Under the pieces are notes generated by a model. The model worked only from the letters and a program-made list of their open reading frames with translations. It had not been told where the DNA came from and ran no database searches. Below are positions 1 to 7,819 of a stretch of 64,000 nt of DNA, one piece after another. Within the stretch, counting starts at the first letter, position 1. Every line of letters starts with the position of its first letter. The translations under genes and the position numbers were made by a program. The stretch is from Lachnospiraceae bacterium (GTDB lineage Bacteria > Bacillota > Clostridia > Lachnospirales > Lachnospiraceae), in contig JAETTM010000004.1 of assembly GCA_021769135.1 (NCBI GenBank), positions 47,501 through 111,500 of the forward strand, read 5' to 3'.

Positions 1-440
1 GAATTATTGAAAGCGGACTGTAAGGCGCCGATAATATCCGTGCGGATCCCTACAATATTCTGCAGCTCGCTCTTCGTTGCCGCCAGCTCCTGTTTCCCGT
101 TTTCTATTTCCAGATAAGCCTTATTCAGCTCTTCTTTGGTCAAAGCGGCCTGGGCATAGGCTTCTTGCAGCTGGGCCAGGGAGGCTGCCAATTCTTCATT
201 GGACTTTTCCACTTCCGCCTTGGAATTCTCCAAATCCGTAATCACGGAATCCAATTGCGCCCGGGCAGTATCCAGTTCCAGGCGGGTTTTATCCAAATCT
301 TCCGTTTTCTGCTTATAAATGGATAGGGTTATGGCTATCAACAGGACAAACATTAGTAAAAGCGCCGCCATCATGTCCGAATAGGACTGCCAATAGCTAT
401 GTTCTGCGAAAGCTTCCCTGTTCTTTCGTTTATTTCTCAT
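1..440 (-). CDS. MotB/OmpA-like membrane protein, partial (C-terminus beyond window)
   Basis: The 5' part of a gene that runs off the left edge. The visible 146 residues begin with a basic cytoplasmic tail, then YSDMMAALLLMFVLLIAI, a single membrane helix preceded by an aspartate (about residue 22). That is where MotB, ExbD and ZorB proteins carry their proton-conducting Asp. From about residue 45 onward it is charged coiled coil (repeated ELDTAR, EELNKAY type heptads). An OmpA-like peptidoglycan-binding domain is expected next but lies outside the window. The ATG at 440 overlaps the stop of the upstream MotA-like gene by 11 bases, so the two are translationally coupled and should form one stator-like complex. 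The family assignment is inferred from the TM-Asp motif and the partner; the final function is not visible. Confidence 0.8.
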   Translation of the reverse strand, partial: MRNKRKNREAFAEHSYWQSYSDMMAALLLMFVLLIAITLSIYKQKTEDLDKTRLELDTARAQLDSVITDLENSKAEVEKSNEELAASLAQLQEAYAQAALTKEELNKAYLEIENGKQELAATKSELQNIVGIRTDIIGALQSAFNN

Positions 441-1593
441 ACAGGCTCCTCATCTGGTCAAATGCATATAGCTGGCTGGAAATTTCTTCGTTGATTTCGT
501 TGCATGTGCTTTCCAGCTTTTCTTTCTGTTCCTTCAGCTGTCCGGCAAACTCTTCCTGCCTGTCCATCGCTTTAGCAAGGGCCGACTGCACATTGCGGTT
601 TACCTCTACCAATGCGGCCACCGCATCCACCAGTTCCTTGGTATTTGCCGTATTTGCCATCTGGGTTTCCCCTGCCGCTTTTAATGTATTGCCCAGTTTT
701 TTGAAATCTGCGTCCAGCGCCGTCTGCATCTGCCCGGTAAACTGTTCCACAATCCGGCCTACCCCTGCGGCCTGGTCCGCGGATGTTCCTTTCATTATCT
801 CCAGCACTTGTTTCAGGGTATTGGACATGCTGGCCTGATAAACCAGCATGGCGGCCGAAGCTTCATCTTCCCTGACGGCATGGGGCTGGGCGGTCTGGCG
901 GAACATACATAGGAACTCTTCCAGTTTTTCATAAGCGTCGGACATAATGCTTCGGTAAATGAAATTAAATACCAGAGAGAAAAAGATGCCGTATACCGAA
1001 GTATGGAAAGCGACCTTCATACCGGAGAGCAAAGCGCCCACATTATCGGAAACGGTAAATATATCGTTGCCGCTGAAAGAGCCAAGCCCGAGGGACAATC
1101 CAAGGAAAGTTCCAAGAATCCCCAGCCCTGTAAAGGTTCCGGAAAGGCCGGAATTAAAGAAATTCATGCTTACCCTGTCCAAAAGATCCTCGTTGATATA
1201 TTCTTCCAAATCGCAGGGGGCGGAAATGCCCCGCTTCGTCCGCAGACTTTTTATCCTGAGGCGGTACTTATTGAACGCGTTCCTTAATTCCTCGTTTTCA
1301 AAAGCATCGTTCCGCTCCTGGTAACTGCCCCAAAGGTTCTTGCCGTTTGCCTCTTTATATTCTTTCTGAAGCCTGCTTGTGAAAGCCACCAATTCATCCG
1401 TAGTATAGCTTAGACGGCTGAAGCTGATGGCCGATATGATAAATAAAATACCTATGATGATTAAGAAGACAATGTTGATCGTTAAATTCACCAACGAGCC
1501 TTCCTCTCCGGTAAATACGCCGTTCACATATAAAACAAAAGCCGCGGCGACGACATAGATTAAAAATAGTATATAGTATAATCTGCTTTTCAT
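430..1593 (-). CDS. MotA/TolQ/ExbB-type proton channel protein (ZorA-like)
   Basis: A 387-residue predicted inner-membrane channel subunit. Two N-terminal helices (about 7-27 and 37-58) are followed by a cytoplasmic segment and a second helix pair (about 150-175 and 190-215). The first of these carries the glycine-rich GTFTGLGILGTFLGL typical of MotA/ExbB/TolQ proteins. Residues 240-387 form a long alanine- and glutamine-rich coiled-coil tail, as in ZorA and unlike flagellar MotA. The start has AGGAG five bases upstream. It overlaps the MotB-like gene by 11 bases, giving a proton-driven stator pair. No flagellar genes are in view, so a flagellar motor role is unlikely. Candidates are an envelope-energising complex or a Zorya-like defence module; the genes that would decide lie left of the window. 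Confidence 0.82.
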   Translation of the reverse strand: MKSRLYYILFLIYVVAAAFVLYVNGVFTGEEGSLVNLTINIVFLIIIGILFIISAISFSRLSYTTDELVAFTSRLQKEYKEANGKNLWGSYQERNDAFENEELRNAFNKYRLRIKSLRTKRGISAPCDLEEYINEDLLDRVSMNFFNSGLSGTFTGLGILGTFLGLSLGLGSFSGNDIFTVSDNVGALLSGMKVAFHTSVYGIFFSLVFNFIYRSIMSDAYEKLEEFLCMFRQTAQPHAVREDEASAAMLVYQASMSNTLKQVLEIMKGTSADQAAGVGRIVEQFTGQMQTALDADFKKLGNTLKAAGETQMANTANTKELVDAVAALVEVNRNVQSALAKAMDRQEEFAGQLKEQKEKLESTCNEINEEISSQLYAFDQMRSLYEK

Positions 1594-1736
1594 CAGTACT
1601 CCTATCCCGTGCCGCGGCTTGTTTCTTTTCTTTCCTGCCTTTTGCCCCGGACACGTTTCTTCCTCCTAAAACGTACCACATTTTAAAGGGCAACTCAATA
1701 TACTTCATAAAACCTTAAGAGAATCCTAATTATTAT

Positions 1737-2258
1737 TTAGGAAGAATTTTTCAAATGGTTTTCTGCAAATCGCAGCGCCGAAGCAATGGGCAGGATTAAT
1801 ATCCCGCAGAAAAAATTGCTGACCCCATGGACGAAATCCCAGGGCAGCCCGGCCACAATCCATCCGACGGTTTCTTTTAGATTGAAGCTGTACAATATGG
1901 CCTGCACCGGCGCATATAATGTGCCGAATAAAAAGCCATGCATGGCGCACACTGCCATATATACCAGGGGCTGCACCTTTTTCGGCATTTTCTTAGGCAA
2001 AAGCATGACGGCCCCCCAAAGAATGGCCCACACATAAAGATACGGAATCCACCATGTGGCAAAGCCATAGAAAACGCCGTTTAAAAGCACATAAATATAG
2101 ATAGGATATAATGCCTTTTTCCTGTACACAATGGTATAGGAAATGGTAAAGACCCCCAGCAGATGGATATTGGGCGCGAATTCCATAATAATCTTGGAAG
2201 CGTACATAATGGTTCCAAGCATGGCAAAGACGGCCATTTCTTTCGTTGAAATTTTCAC
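1737..2258 (-). CDS. ECF transporter S component, probably for cobalamin or a corrinoid
   Basis: A 173-residue hydrophobic protein with about five to six predicted helices and short loops, the size and layout of substrate-binding S components of energy-coupling-factor transporters. It starts with GTG two bases after the stop of the DUF4430 lipoprotein gene and shares its transcript, which begins with a cobalamin riboswitch. Corrinoid uptake is therefore the best inference. No ECF ATPases or T protein are nearby; in group II ECF systems these are encoded elsewhere and shared. The membrane topology is seen in the sequence, the family is recognised by general pattern, and the substrate rests on the riboswitch. 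Confidence 0.75.
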   Translation of the reverse strand: MKISTKEMAVFAMLGTIMYASKIIMEFAPNIHLLGVFTISYTIVYRKKALYPIYIYVLLNGVFYGFATWWIPYLYVWAILWGAVMLLPKKMPKKVQPLVYMAVCAMHGFLFGTLYAPVQAILYSFNLKETVGWIVAGLPWDFVHGVSNFFCGILILPIASALRFAENHLKNSS

Positions 2259-2260
2259 GG

Positions 2261-2728
2261 CTATTCTACCTGAAAGGAGTAGTTCTCCCCTTCCTTAATT
2301 TCCGTGGAATCCACCCCCGTCTGGGCGTATTCCCCATTTATGTAGAAAGCCCAGTAGACCCCGTCCGTATCGTAATCGAAAGTTATCCCGTTCACCGTCT
2401 TTACATAAAGCCCATATTCGCCTTCTTCCCCGGCAATCAGGCCTAATTCGGTCAAAGCGTCCCCTACCGTCGCTTTATCCGTGTGAATTTCAAATTGGGT
2501 TTCGTTGCCCTCTTTATCCACCACGGTAAGAGGAAATGCCTTTTCCCCCTTTCCCAGCACACCGCCTTCCGACTGGATAGCCATTTCCTCTCCATTGGAT
2601 CCGGATGCCGATACGCCCTCCGTGTTTCCCGTTTTTCCATTACAGCCAGTTGTAAACAGTGCCATAGCCACAATAAGCACCATACAAAGGATGAATGACA
2701 ATGATTTCTTTCCATGTTTTCTCTGCAT
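2261..2728 (-). CDS. DUF4430 lipoprotein, putative extracellular corrinoid-binding protein
   Basis: A 155-residue exported protein. Residues 1-30 are a basic start, a hydrophobic stretch and TTGC, an acceptable lipobox whose Cys would be lipid-modified. A Ser/Gly/Glu-rich linker follows. The C-terminal domain (about 60-155, including VYWAFYINGEYAQTGVD) matches DUF4430, which resembles the beta domain of transcobalamin and intrinsic factor. The chosen ATG at 2728 has AAAGGAG nine bases upstream; a longer open frame extends into the riboswitch and was not used. The protein probably captures cobalamin or a precursor outside the membrane and passes it to the S component encoded immediately downstream. 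This role is inferred from fold and riboswitch control. Confidence 0.78.
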   Translation of the reverse strand: MQRKHGKKSLSFILCMVLIVAMALFTTGCNGKTGNTEGVSASGSNGEEMAIQSEGGVLGKGEKAFPLTVVDKEGNETQFEIHTDKATVGDALTELGLIAGEEGEYGLYVKTVNGITFDYDTDGVYWAFYINGEYAQTGVDSTEIKEGENYSFQVE

Positions 2729-2789
2729 AGCATTAATCTCCTTTGATTGATATTTCCTTCCCGAGCCGGCGCCCGCAGCTAAAAAGAAG

Positions 2790-2956
2790 GATTTGCGCCT
2801 GGATATTCCGACTTGGCATCTCCAACGGCCGGCCTTCTCGGAGTTTTCTCCAATGGCATTTCCCAAACTGTGGCTTTTAGTCAGGCCGATGGTAGTATAT
2901 TTGCCTTACGGCGACGGGCTCGTACAGGTTTTGCACCTGTTTCCCCAGGCAGTCCA
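2790..2956 (-). promoter_or_regulatory. Cobalamin riboswitch upstream of the DUF4430/ECF operon
   Basis: Read on the minus strand, the leader shows the ordered conserved blocks of the cobalamin class: GGGAAACAGGTGCAAAACCT followed by CGAGCCCGTCGCCGT, then GCCACAGTTTGGGAA, then GAGAAGGCCGGCC, and a closing GATGCCAAGTCGGAATATCC. Spacing between blocks fits the class. It sits between a well-formed promoter (2963-2991) and the lipoprotein start at 2728. Bound cobalamin would be expected to lower expression. No clear intrinsic terminator follows, so control at translation initiation is as likely as attenuation. The ends are approximate. Confidence 0.88.
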
Positions 2957-2962
2957 ATTTTT

Positions 2963-2991
2963 ATCATATGCTTTTCTGCTCGTTCCGTCAA
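2963..2991 (-). promoter_or_regulatory. Sigma-A type promoter for the cobalamin operon
   Basis: On the minus strand, TTGACG (2986-2991) and TATGAT (2963-2968) are separated by exactly 17 bases. The predicted transcript start, near 2956, is the first base of the riboswitch. Confidence 0.8.
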
Positions 2992-3155
2992 CCCCGTATC
3001 TTATTTCGTACGATTCGGTTATGCGCATAAAATCGCTAAAGCTGTGTACAATACTTAATGCCCTGGCAACGCGTTATTCAAGTCAAAGGCCCCTCTGCAG
3101 GCAGCCGCTTGATGCCTTGCCCGCGGGAACAAACTTTAGCAAAGGGGTTTATACC

Positions 3156-4592
3156 ATGGAATTATCTTCCAGCCTTGAAAAGAATATAGAACGGATAGAA
3201 TCCATTTTTCCCATCCCCAAAAGCTTTGACATCGTTACCCGAAATTTGCTTTTAGGGGAAACGAAGGCATATTGGATTGGAATCAACGGCTTCTGCCGGG
3301 TGGAGCTGCTGCAGCAGATTTTTTCGGATTTGCAGAACCCCCTCTACATGAACGACAGCAAAATAGAGGATATTGAAAGATATTTGAATGCCAAAATCGG
3401 TTATGCCCAGGCTTCCCTTAGCAACAGCTGGGAGGATATTACCCGAAATATTTTAAGCGGCCCTTCCGTTTTATTTATCGATGGTTTCTCCCAGGCGATT
3501 GTGATAGACGTGCGTACTTATCCCGCAAGAAACGTCAGCGAACCGGATACGGAACGTGTCACGCTGGGGGCCAGGGATGGATTTGTGGAAACAATGTTGT
3601 TCAACACAAATCTCATCCGCCGCCGCATCCGTTCTCCGAGGCTGACCTTTGAAATGACGTCCATAGGAAAGGAAAGCAAAACGGATGTTGCCATAACCTA
3701 TATCGACAGCAATGTGAATCGGGATCTTTTAGCCAAATTAAAACAGGCTCTTAACAGCCTGGCCGTCACTTCTTTAACCATGGGGGCTAAAAGCCTGGAA
3801 GAACTGCTTGTGAAAAAGCGCTGGTTTCATCCCCTCCCGTGTATGCATTATACGGAGCGTCCGGATGTGGCCTGCAGCTTTCTTATGGAAGGGCATATCG
3901 TCTTGATTGTAGACAATTCCCCTTCCGTCCTTATCCTGCCCTGTACGATTTTTCAATTTATGCAAAGCCCGGAAGATTATTATAAAAGCCCGGTGGTAGG
4001 CACATATTTTCGGCTCATCCGTTTTATGTGCATACCGGTGAGCCTTATCCTCATGCCCTTGTTCCTCCTGCTTACCGTTTACTTTCCCGGTTTCTCCGAA
4101 AAGTGGGGAATCCTCTCATCAGAATCCCTTCCCGGGCCAACGATTATTTTTTATGTTTTTGCGGTGGAATTTCTTCTGGATTTGTTTAAATATTCCGCCT
4201 CTGTCAGTTCCAATAGATTTTCCGGCTCTTTATCCATTATCGGGGGCCTGATTATCGGGGATATTGCCGTGGAGCTAAACTGGGCTTCCATTGAAATTTT
4301 ATTCTATGCCGCCGTCACCCTGCTGACCAGCTTGTCATTGGCCAGCATAGAATTTGGCGACGGCCTTAGGGTTTACCGGCTGTTTTTGGTAATAACAACC
4401 GCCCTTTTTGGCCTATGGGGGTTCCTGGGAGGAATTATCCTGGTTCTGTTCTCCGTCATAACGACCCCTGTTTTTGGGGGAATTAGCTATTTCTGGCCTT
4501 TATATCCATTTTGCTGGAAAGCGCTGCGCACCCTGCTGCTGCGCTTTCCCACAGCCAGCGCCCAGCCCAGCAAAGTATGGAAACACCATTAA
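3156..4592 (+). CDS. GerA/SpoVAF-family spore germination membrane protein
   Basis: A 478-residue protein of the GerA A-subunit family. The N-terminal soluble half (to about residue 270) contains the GerA-type GPSVLFIDG strand. The stretch PSVLILPCTIFQFMQSPEDYY marks the junction with the C-terminal membrane domain of about five helices (280-470). The ATG at 3156 follows AAAGGGG; the open frame continues upstream to 2793 but that part covers the riboswitch on the other strand. No GerAB or GerAC partner lies alongside, so it is an orphan A subunit and could be SpoVAF-like rather than part of a full nutrient receptor. It is convergent with the gene ending at 4626. Its presence supports a spore-forming lineage. 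Confidence 0.85.
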   Translation: MELSSSLEKNIERIESIFPIPKSFDIVTRNLLLGETKAYWIGINGFCRVELLQQIFSDLQNPLYMNDSKIEDIERYLNAKIGYAQASLSNSWEDITRNILSGPSVLFIDGFSQAIVIDVRTYPARNVSEPDTERVTLGARDGFVETMLFNTNLIRRRIRSPRLTFEMTSIGKESKTDVAITYIDSNVNRDLLAKLKQALNSLAVTSLTMGAKSLEELLVKKRWFHPLPCMHYTERPDVACSFLMEGHIVLIVDNSPSVLILPCTIFQFMQSPEDYYKSPVVGTYFRLIRFMCIPVSLILMPLFLLLTVYFPGFSEKWGILSSESLPGPTIIFYVFAVEFLLDLFKYSASVSSNRFSGSLSIIGGLIIGDIAVELNWASIEILFYAAVTLLTSLSLASIEFGDGLRVYRLFLVITTALFGLWGFLGGIILVLFSVITTPVFGGISYFWPLYPFCWKALRTLLLRFPTASAQPSKVWKHH

Positions 4593-4625
4593 GGGATTCT
4601 CCCCATGGACGAGCCGTTCTTCGCC

Positions 4626-6221
4626 TTACATGGCGTTTAGGATGCCCTGGATTCCATCCTGCTCAAATATTTGTTTGTAGTATCCGATTTCCCGCTGGAT
4701 CAGCCCATCGATGACGCTCATTCCAAGCAGTTCCACCGGGGCCTTATCGTCTGTCAGCAAGAGGCCGCCCTTTTCATACTTTACCAGTTCCCCGGAAACC
4801 CGATTCATCATATCCGCCAGTTCCCCATGCCCTAAACGCCCGGTGCCCTCTTCCAGCTTCTGCAATATTTCTTCGGTTTCAGCGGCGAAAAGTTCCCGGT
4901 TGGTGGAGCCTTTTACATCTACGGTATACACGGCGCCAAAAACGTTTGCAATGGTATCGGAAAGGTATTCGTTAATATTTCCTTCTTCTTCAGAGTGCAT
5001 GTTCATATTGACTACCATCACGCCGCCTTCCTTCAAATGGTCTTTCACCATGGAAAAAAACTCTATGGAAGACATCTGGAAAGGGATTGTAATATCCTGA
5101 TAAGCATCCACCATAATTACATCATATTTTTTATCCACGGCCTGCAGATAAGCGCGCCCGTCATAAGTGGTCACATCCACCGTATCCGGAAGGGAAAAAT
5201 ATTCCCCCGCCAAATCGGTAATCTTTTGATCGATTTCCACCCCTTCCACAGAGACATTTTCAAAATAATTCATGCATTGCCTGGCGTAAGTGCCCGTTCC
5301 CATCCCAAGGATGAGGATATCCCCCTTTTCTTTTCCGTCCATTCCCGCCATGAAAGGAGCCGCCAAAGCATAGTCATAGTACATGCCCGTAAGGGAATCA
5401 TCCTTTTTCATAATGGACTGTACGCCGAATAATACGTTGGTGGAAAGGATAACGCTGTCATCGGTCTCCTTTACCTGCAAATAATTGTAGATGGATTCCC
5501 CTTCGTATAAAAGGCTGTTTTCCCAAAAAGCAAAGCTGCCGGAATGCCCTAAAATACTGCAAAGCATAAAAAGTACAACGGCTGCTGTGCAGGCTCCTCT
5601 TTTTGCCCTTTTGCTAATAAAATAAACTAGGCCAAGGGCAAGGAGTATCCCCGAAAAAATCAAAAAGGTAATGGATGTTCCCACCGCCGGTATGGTTACA
5701 AAGGTGGGCAAAAAAGTGCCGATAATGCTCCCGATAGTGTTAAAGGCACCCAAAGTGCCTACAGTTTTCCCGCTGTCATCCAGACTGTCCACCGTATATT
5801 TCACAAGGGAAGGGGTCACCGTGCCAAGAAGGAACAGAGGGTATACAAAAATCACCATACAAGCCACAAACCCTGCCAATATGAGGAAATTATTATTGAC
5901 AGTCATAATCAGCACAGCGGAAATAGCCAGGATAATGTATTTCCCCACTACGGGAATCGCCGCTATCCATATGGCCGCGATGATCAGCCTCATATACAGC
6001 TTGTCAGGGTTCGGGTTTTTATCGGCGCTTCTCCCGCCCCATATATTCCCTAAAGCCATGGCAATCATTATCGTTCCGATGATAATGGTCCATACAATCT
6101 GCGAAGAACTGAAATACGGGGCCAACAGTCGGCTGGCTCCCAGTTCCACTGCCATAACTGACATGCCGGCAAAAAATTCGGTAAAATATAAATAATATTT
6201 GTTTTTTAAAATGCTCTCCAT
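4626..6221 (-). CDS. Membrane-anchored spermidine-synthase-like (aminopropyltransferase-fold) protein
   Basis: A 531-residue fusion. Residues 1-215 form about seven membrane helices. Residues 230-500 have the Rossmann methyltransferase-type fold of spermidine synthases: ILGMGTGTYARQ (nucleotide-binding loop), VEGVEID (acidic residue after strand 2), TYDGRAYL and YDVIMVDAY. Such fusions are usually annotated fused MFS/spermidine synthase. Their substrate is mostly unknown, and several polyamine-synthase residues are not obviously conserved here. It lies 21 bases after the transglutaminase gene, in an apparent operon with it and the pseudouridine synthase. The domains are clear; actual polyamine synthesis is uncertain. 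Confidence 0.83.
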   Translation of the reverse strand: MESILKNKYYLYFTEFFAGMSVMAVELGASRLLAPYFSSSQIVWTIIIGTIMIAMALGNIWGGRSADKNPNPDKLYMRLIIAAIWIAAIPVVGKYIILAISAVLIMTVNNNFLILAGFVACMVIFVYPLFLLGTVTPSLVKYTVDSLDDSGKTVGTLGAFNTIGSIIGTFLPTFVTIPAVGTSITFLIFSGILLALGLVYFISKRAKRGACTAAVVLFMLCSILGHSGSFAFWENSLLYEGESIYNYLQVKETDDSVILSTNVLFGVQSIMKKDDSLTGMYYDYALAAPFMAGMDGKEKGDILILGMGTGTYARQCMNYFENVSVEGVEIDQKITDLAGEYFSLPDTVDVTTYDGRAYLQAVDKKYDVIMVDAYQDITIPFQMSSIEFFSMVKDHLKEGGVMVVNMNMHSEEEGNINEYLSDTIANVFGAVYTVDVKGSTNRELFAAETEEILQKLEEGTGRLGHGELADMMNRVSGELVKYEKGGLLLTDDKAPVELLGMSVIDGLIQREIGYYKQIFEQDGIQGILNAM

Positions 6222-6242
6222 ATCAAGTGTTCCTCTCCTTCA

Positions 6243-7796
6243 TTAAAAAAATGTAATTGTATGATATAAAAGAACCCTTCCATCCCTTAGGCTTTCCGCT
6301 TCCACATCCACTTCACATCCGCCGGCCCCCATCTCTTCCAGCACCCTGTCCATATATCCCGACGAATAGCTGTCGCTTTCATAGGCGCGGTAGCATTCCA
6401 TCCAAAGGTCTTCGCTGTCCACAATGTTCATAAACTGAAGCGAGCCGCCCGCCGCTGCCAGCTGGTTATAGCAGTCGTCATAATACTCCTGCAGGCTGCG
6501 CAGCACATCGTTTTCCGAAAACCCGATTTCATCCAGGCTCCTCCTGTCATCCGCATATTGGGGCTCTGGGGACTGGGGGGCCTCTTGTTCGGAAGCTTCC
6601 AGATTGCTGTACTTTGTTCCGTTGCAGGCCGGAAGATAGACGGATAAATCTTCCCTCCTGTGGGTGGACGAAAACTCGCTGTCCGTTTTATTGAAAAAAC
6701 CGTATTTATCCGGATTCGTATCATCCCAGGTGGCATCCGCATTGTAATATTCCCCGTCCAGGCGGATAATGTTCCAGGCATGGTTTTCCCCCGCATATCC
6801 GGTGCAGTAATAACAAGGGATGCCAAGTTCGGTCATCAGATATTGAAAGCTTCTGGCATATCCGGCGCAGACGGTTCGTCCTCCCACCAGGGCGCTGTAG
6901 GCGCTTTGGTTAAGCAGTGCGCCCATATCATAGTCAATCCGGTCCAACAAGGCATTATGCACATATACTTCTTTCTCATAGTCGCTCCCCAGATTTCTTG
7001 CCCCGGACAGTATGCTTTCCGCCCCGGCCTGGAAGTCGCTCTTGGCCGCATCCAGGTCATCCACCAGATAATTGAATTCCAGGGAGATTTCCGCGCATTC
7101 CCCGTTTCTTGCAAACTTTGCCCTATATGCGGAATCCAGCCAAAACAACTCTGGATGGTCATTAAATACTGCCATAAATGTATGGCGAAGCTCCGTCTGG
7201 TTCACTTGTACAATAGGATTAAAAATCCCGTTTACCGCCATGGCATTGGCATAAATCTGGCGGTACAGCGATTGAAGCTTTTCCGGGAGCATGCCATAAT
7301 AAGGGTAATATTCCGTATCGAAGCTTAAATCTTCTCCCGTTTCGCCATAAGTATACTTTTTCTGAAGCTCTTCCGCTTCCTCTTCGTCAATCTGTTGGGC
7401 TACTTCCTGAACCGGGGTATACCCTCCACGCCCGGTGACGGAATCGGGAACCTTGACCTCTTCCCTTTCCGGGGCAACATATCCGGAATCGATATTTTCT
7501 CCCAGCGGATTTCCCGCCGTTCCGTTTTCCCCGTTTCCCGTGCTGGCACTATCCGTTCCGCCATTCATCCCGGCGTCTCCGGCTTCGGCCTCTCCGGCGC
7601 CGCTTTCCGGCATAGGCAGCATATCCTCCTGGGCCATATCTTCCCCATAAGAAGAAGCCCCGTTCCCCAGCTTATCCCGGAAAAAACTGGCCGCCTTTTC
7701 CGAAAGCGCGGGCTGGAACGCGCAGACGATGATAAATAGACTGATAAGTGACAACAGAATCAAAATGCTGTACAGCAAACCTTTTAAAAATTTCAT
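6243..7796 (-). CDS. Membrane-anchored transglutaminase-like (papain-fold) protein
   Basis: A 517-residue protein with an N-terminal membrane anchor (about 5-27), a low-complexity Gly/Glu/Ala/Met-rich extracellular linker (45-140), and a transglutaminase-like core. The expected triad is visible: Cys310 in GRTVCAGYARS, His339 in ENHAWN and Asp354 in NADATWDD. It probably acts on peptides or cell-wall proteins outside the membrane, as a protease or a crosslinker. The ATG at 7796 follows GGGGAG with only four bases between; a start five codons upstream lacks a ribosome site. It lies between rsuA-like and the spermidine-synthase-like gene in one direction. A crosslinker next to a polyamine-synthase fold is suggestive but unproven. 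Confidence 0.82.
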   Translation of the reverse strand: MKFLKGLLYSILILLSLISLFIIVCAFQPALSEKAASFFRDKLGNGASSYGEDMAQEDMLPMPESGAGEAEAGDAGMNGGTDSASTGNGENGTAGNPLGENIDSGYVAPEREEVKVPDSVTGRGGYTPVQEVAQQIDEEEAEELQKKYTYGETGEDLSFDTEYYPYYGMLPEKLQSLYRQIYANAMAVNGIFNPIVQVNQTELRHTFMAVFNDHPELFWLDSAYRAKFARNGECAEISLEFNYLVDDLDAAKSDFQAGAESILSGARNLGSDYEKEVYVHNALLDRIDYDMGALLNQSAYSALVGGRTVCAGYARSFQYLMTELGIPCYYCTGYAGENHAWNIIRLDGEYYNADATWDDTNPDKYGFFNKTDSEFSSTHRREDLSVYLPACNGTKYSNLEASEQEAPQSPEPQYADDRRSLDEIGFSENDVLRSLQEYYDDCYNQLAAAGGSLQFMNIVDSEDLWMECYRAYESDSYSSGYMDRVLEEMGAGGCEVDVEAESLRDGRVLLYHTITFF

Positions 7797-7819
7797 GTTA
7801 CTCCCCATTTCTGTATTTT

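Noticed and set aside
1..1593. Firm call of a Zorya defence system
   Set aside because: Only the channel pair is visible; the defining zorC/D or zorE genes would be outside the window, and similar pairs exist without them.
2793..3155. N-terminal extension of the GerA open frame
   Set aside because: It covers the cobalamin riboswitch on the other strand, has no GerA similarity, and the ATG at 3156 has a good ribosome site.
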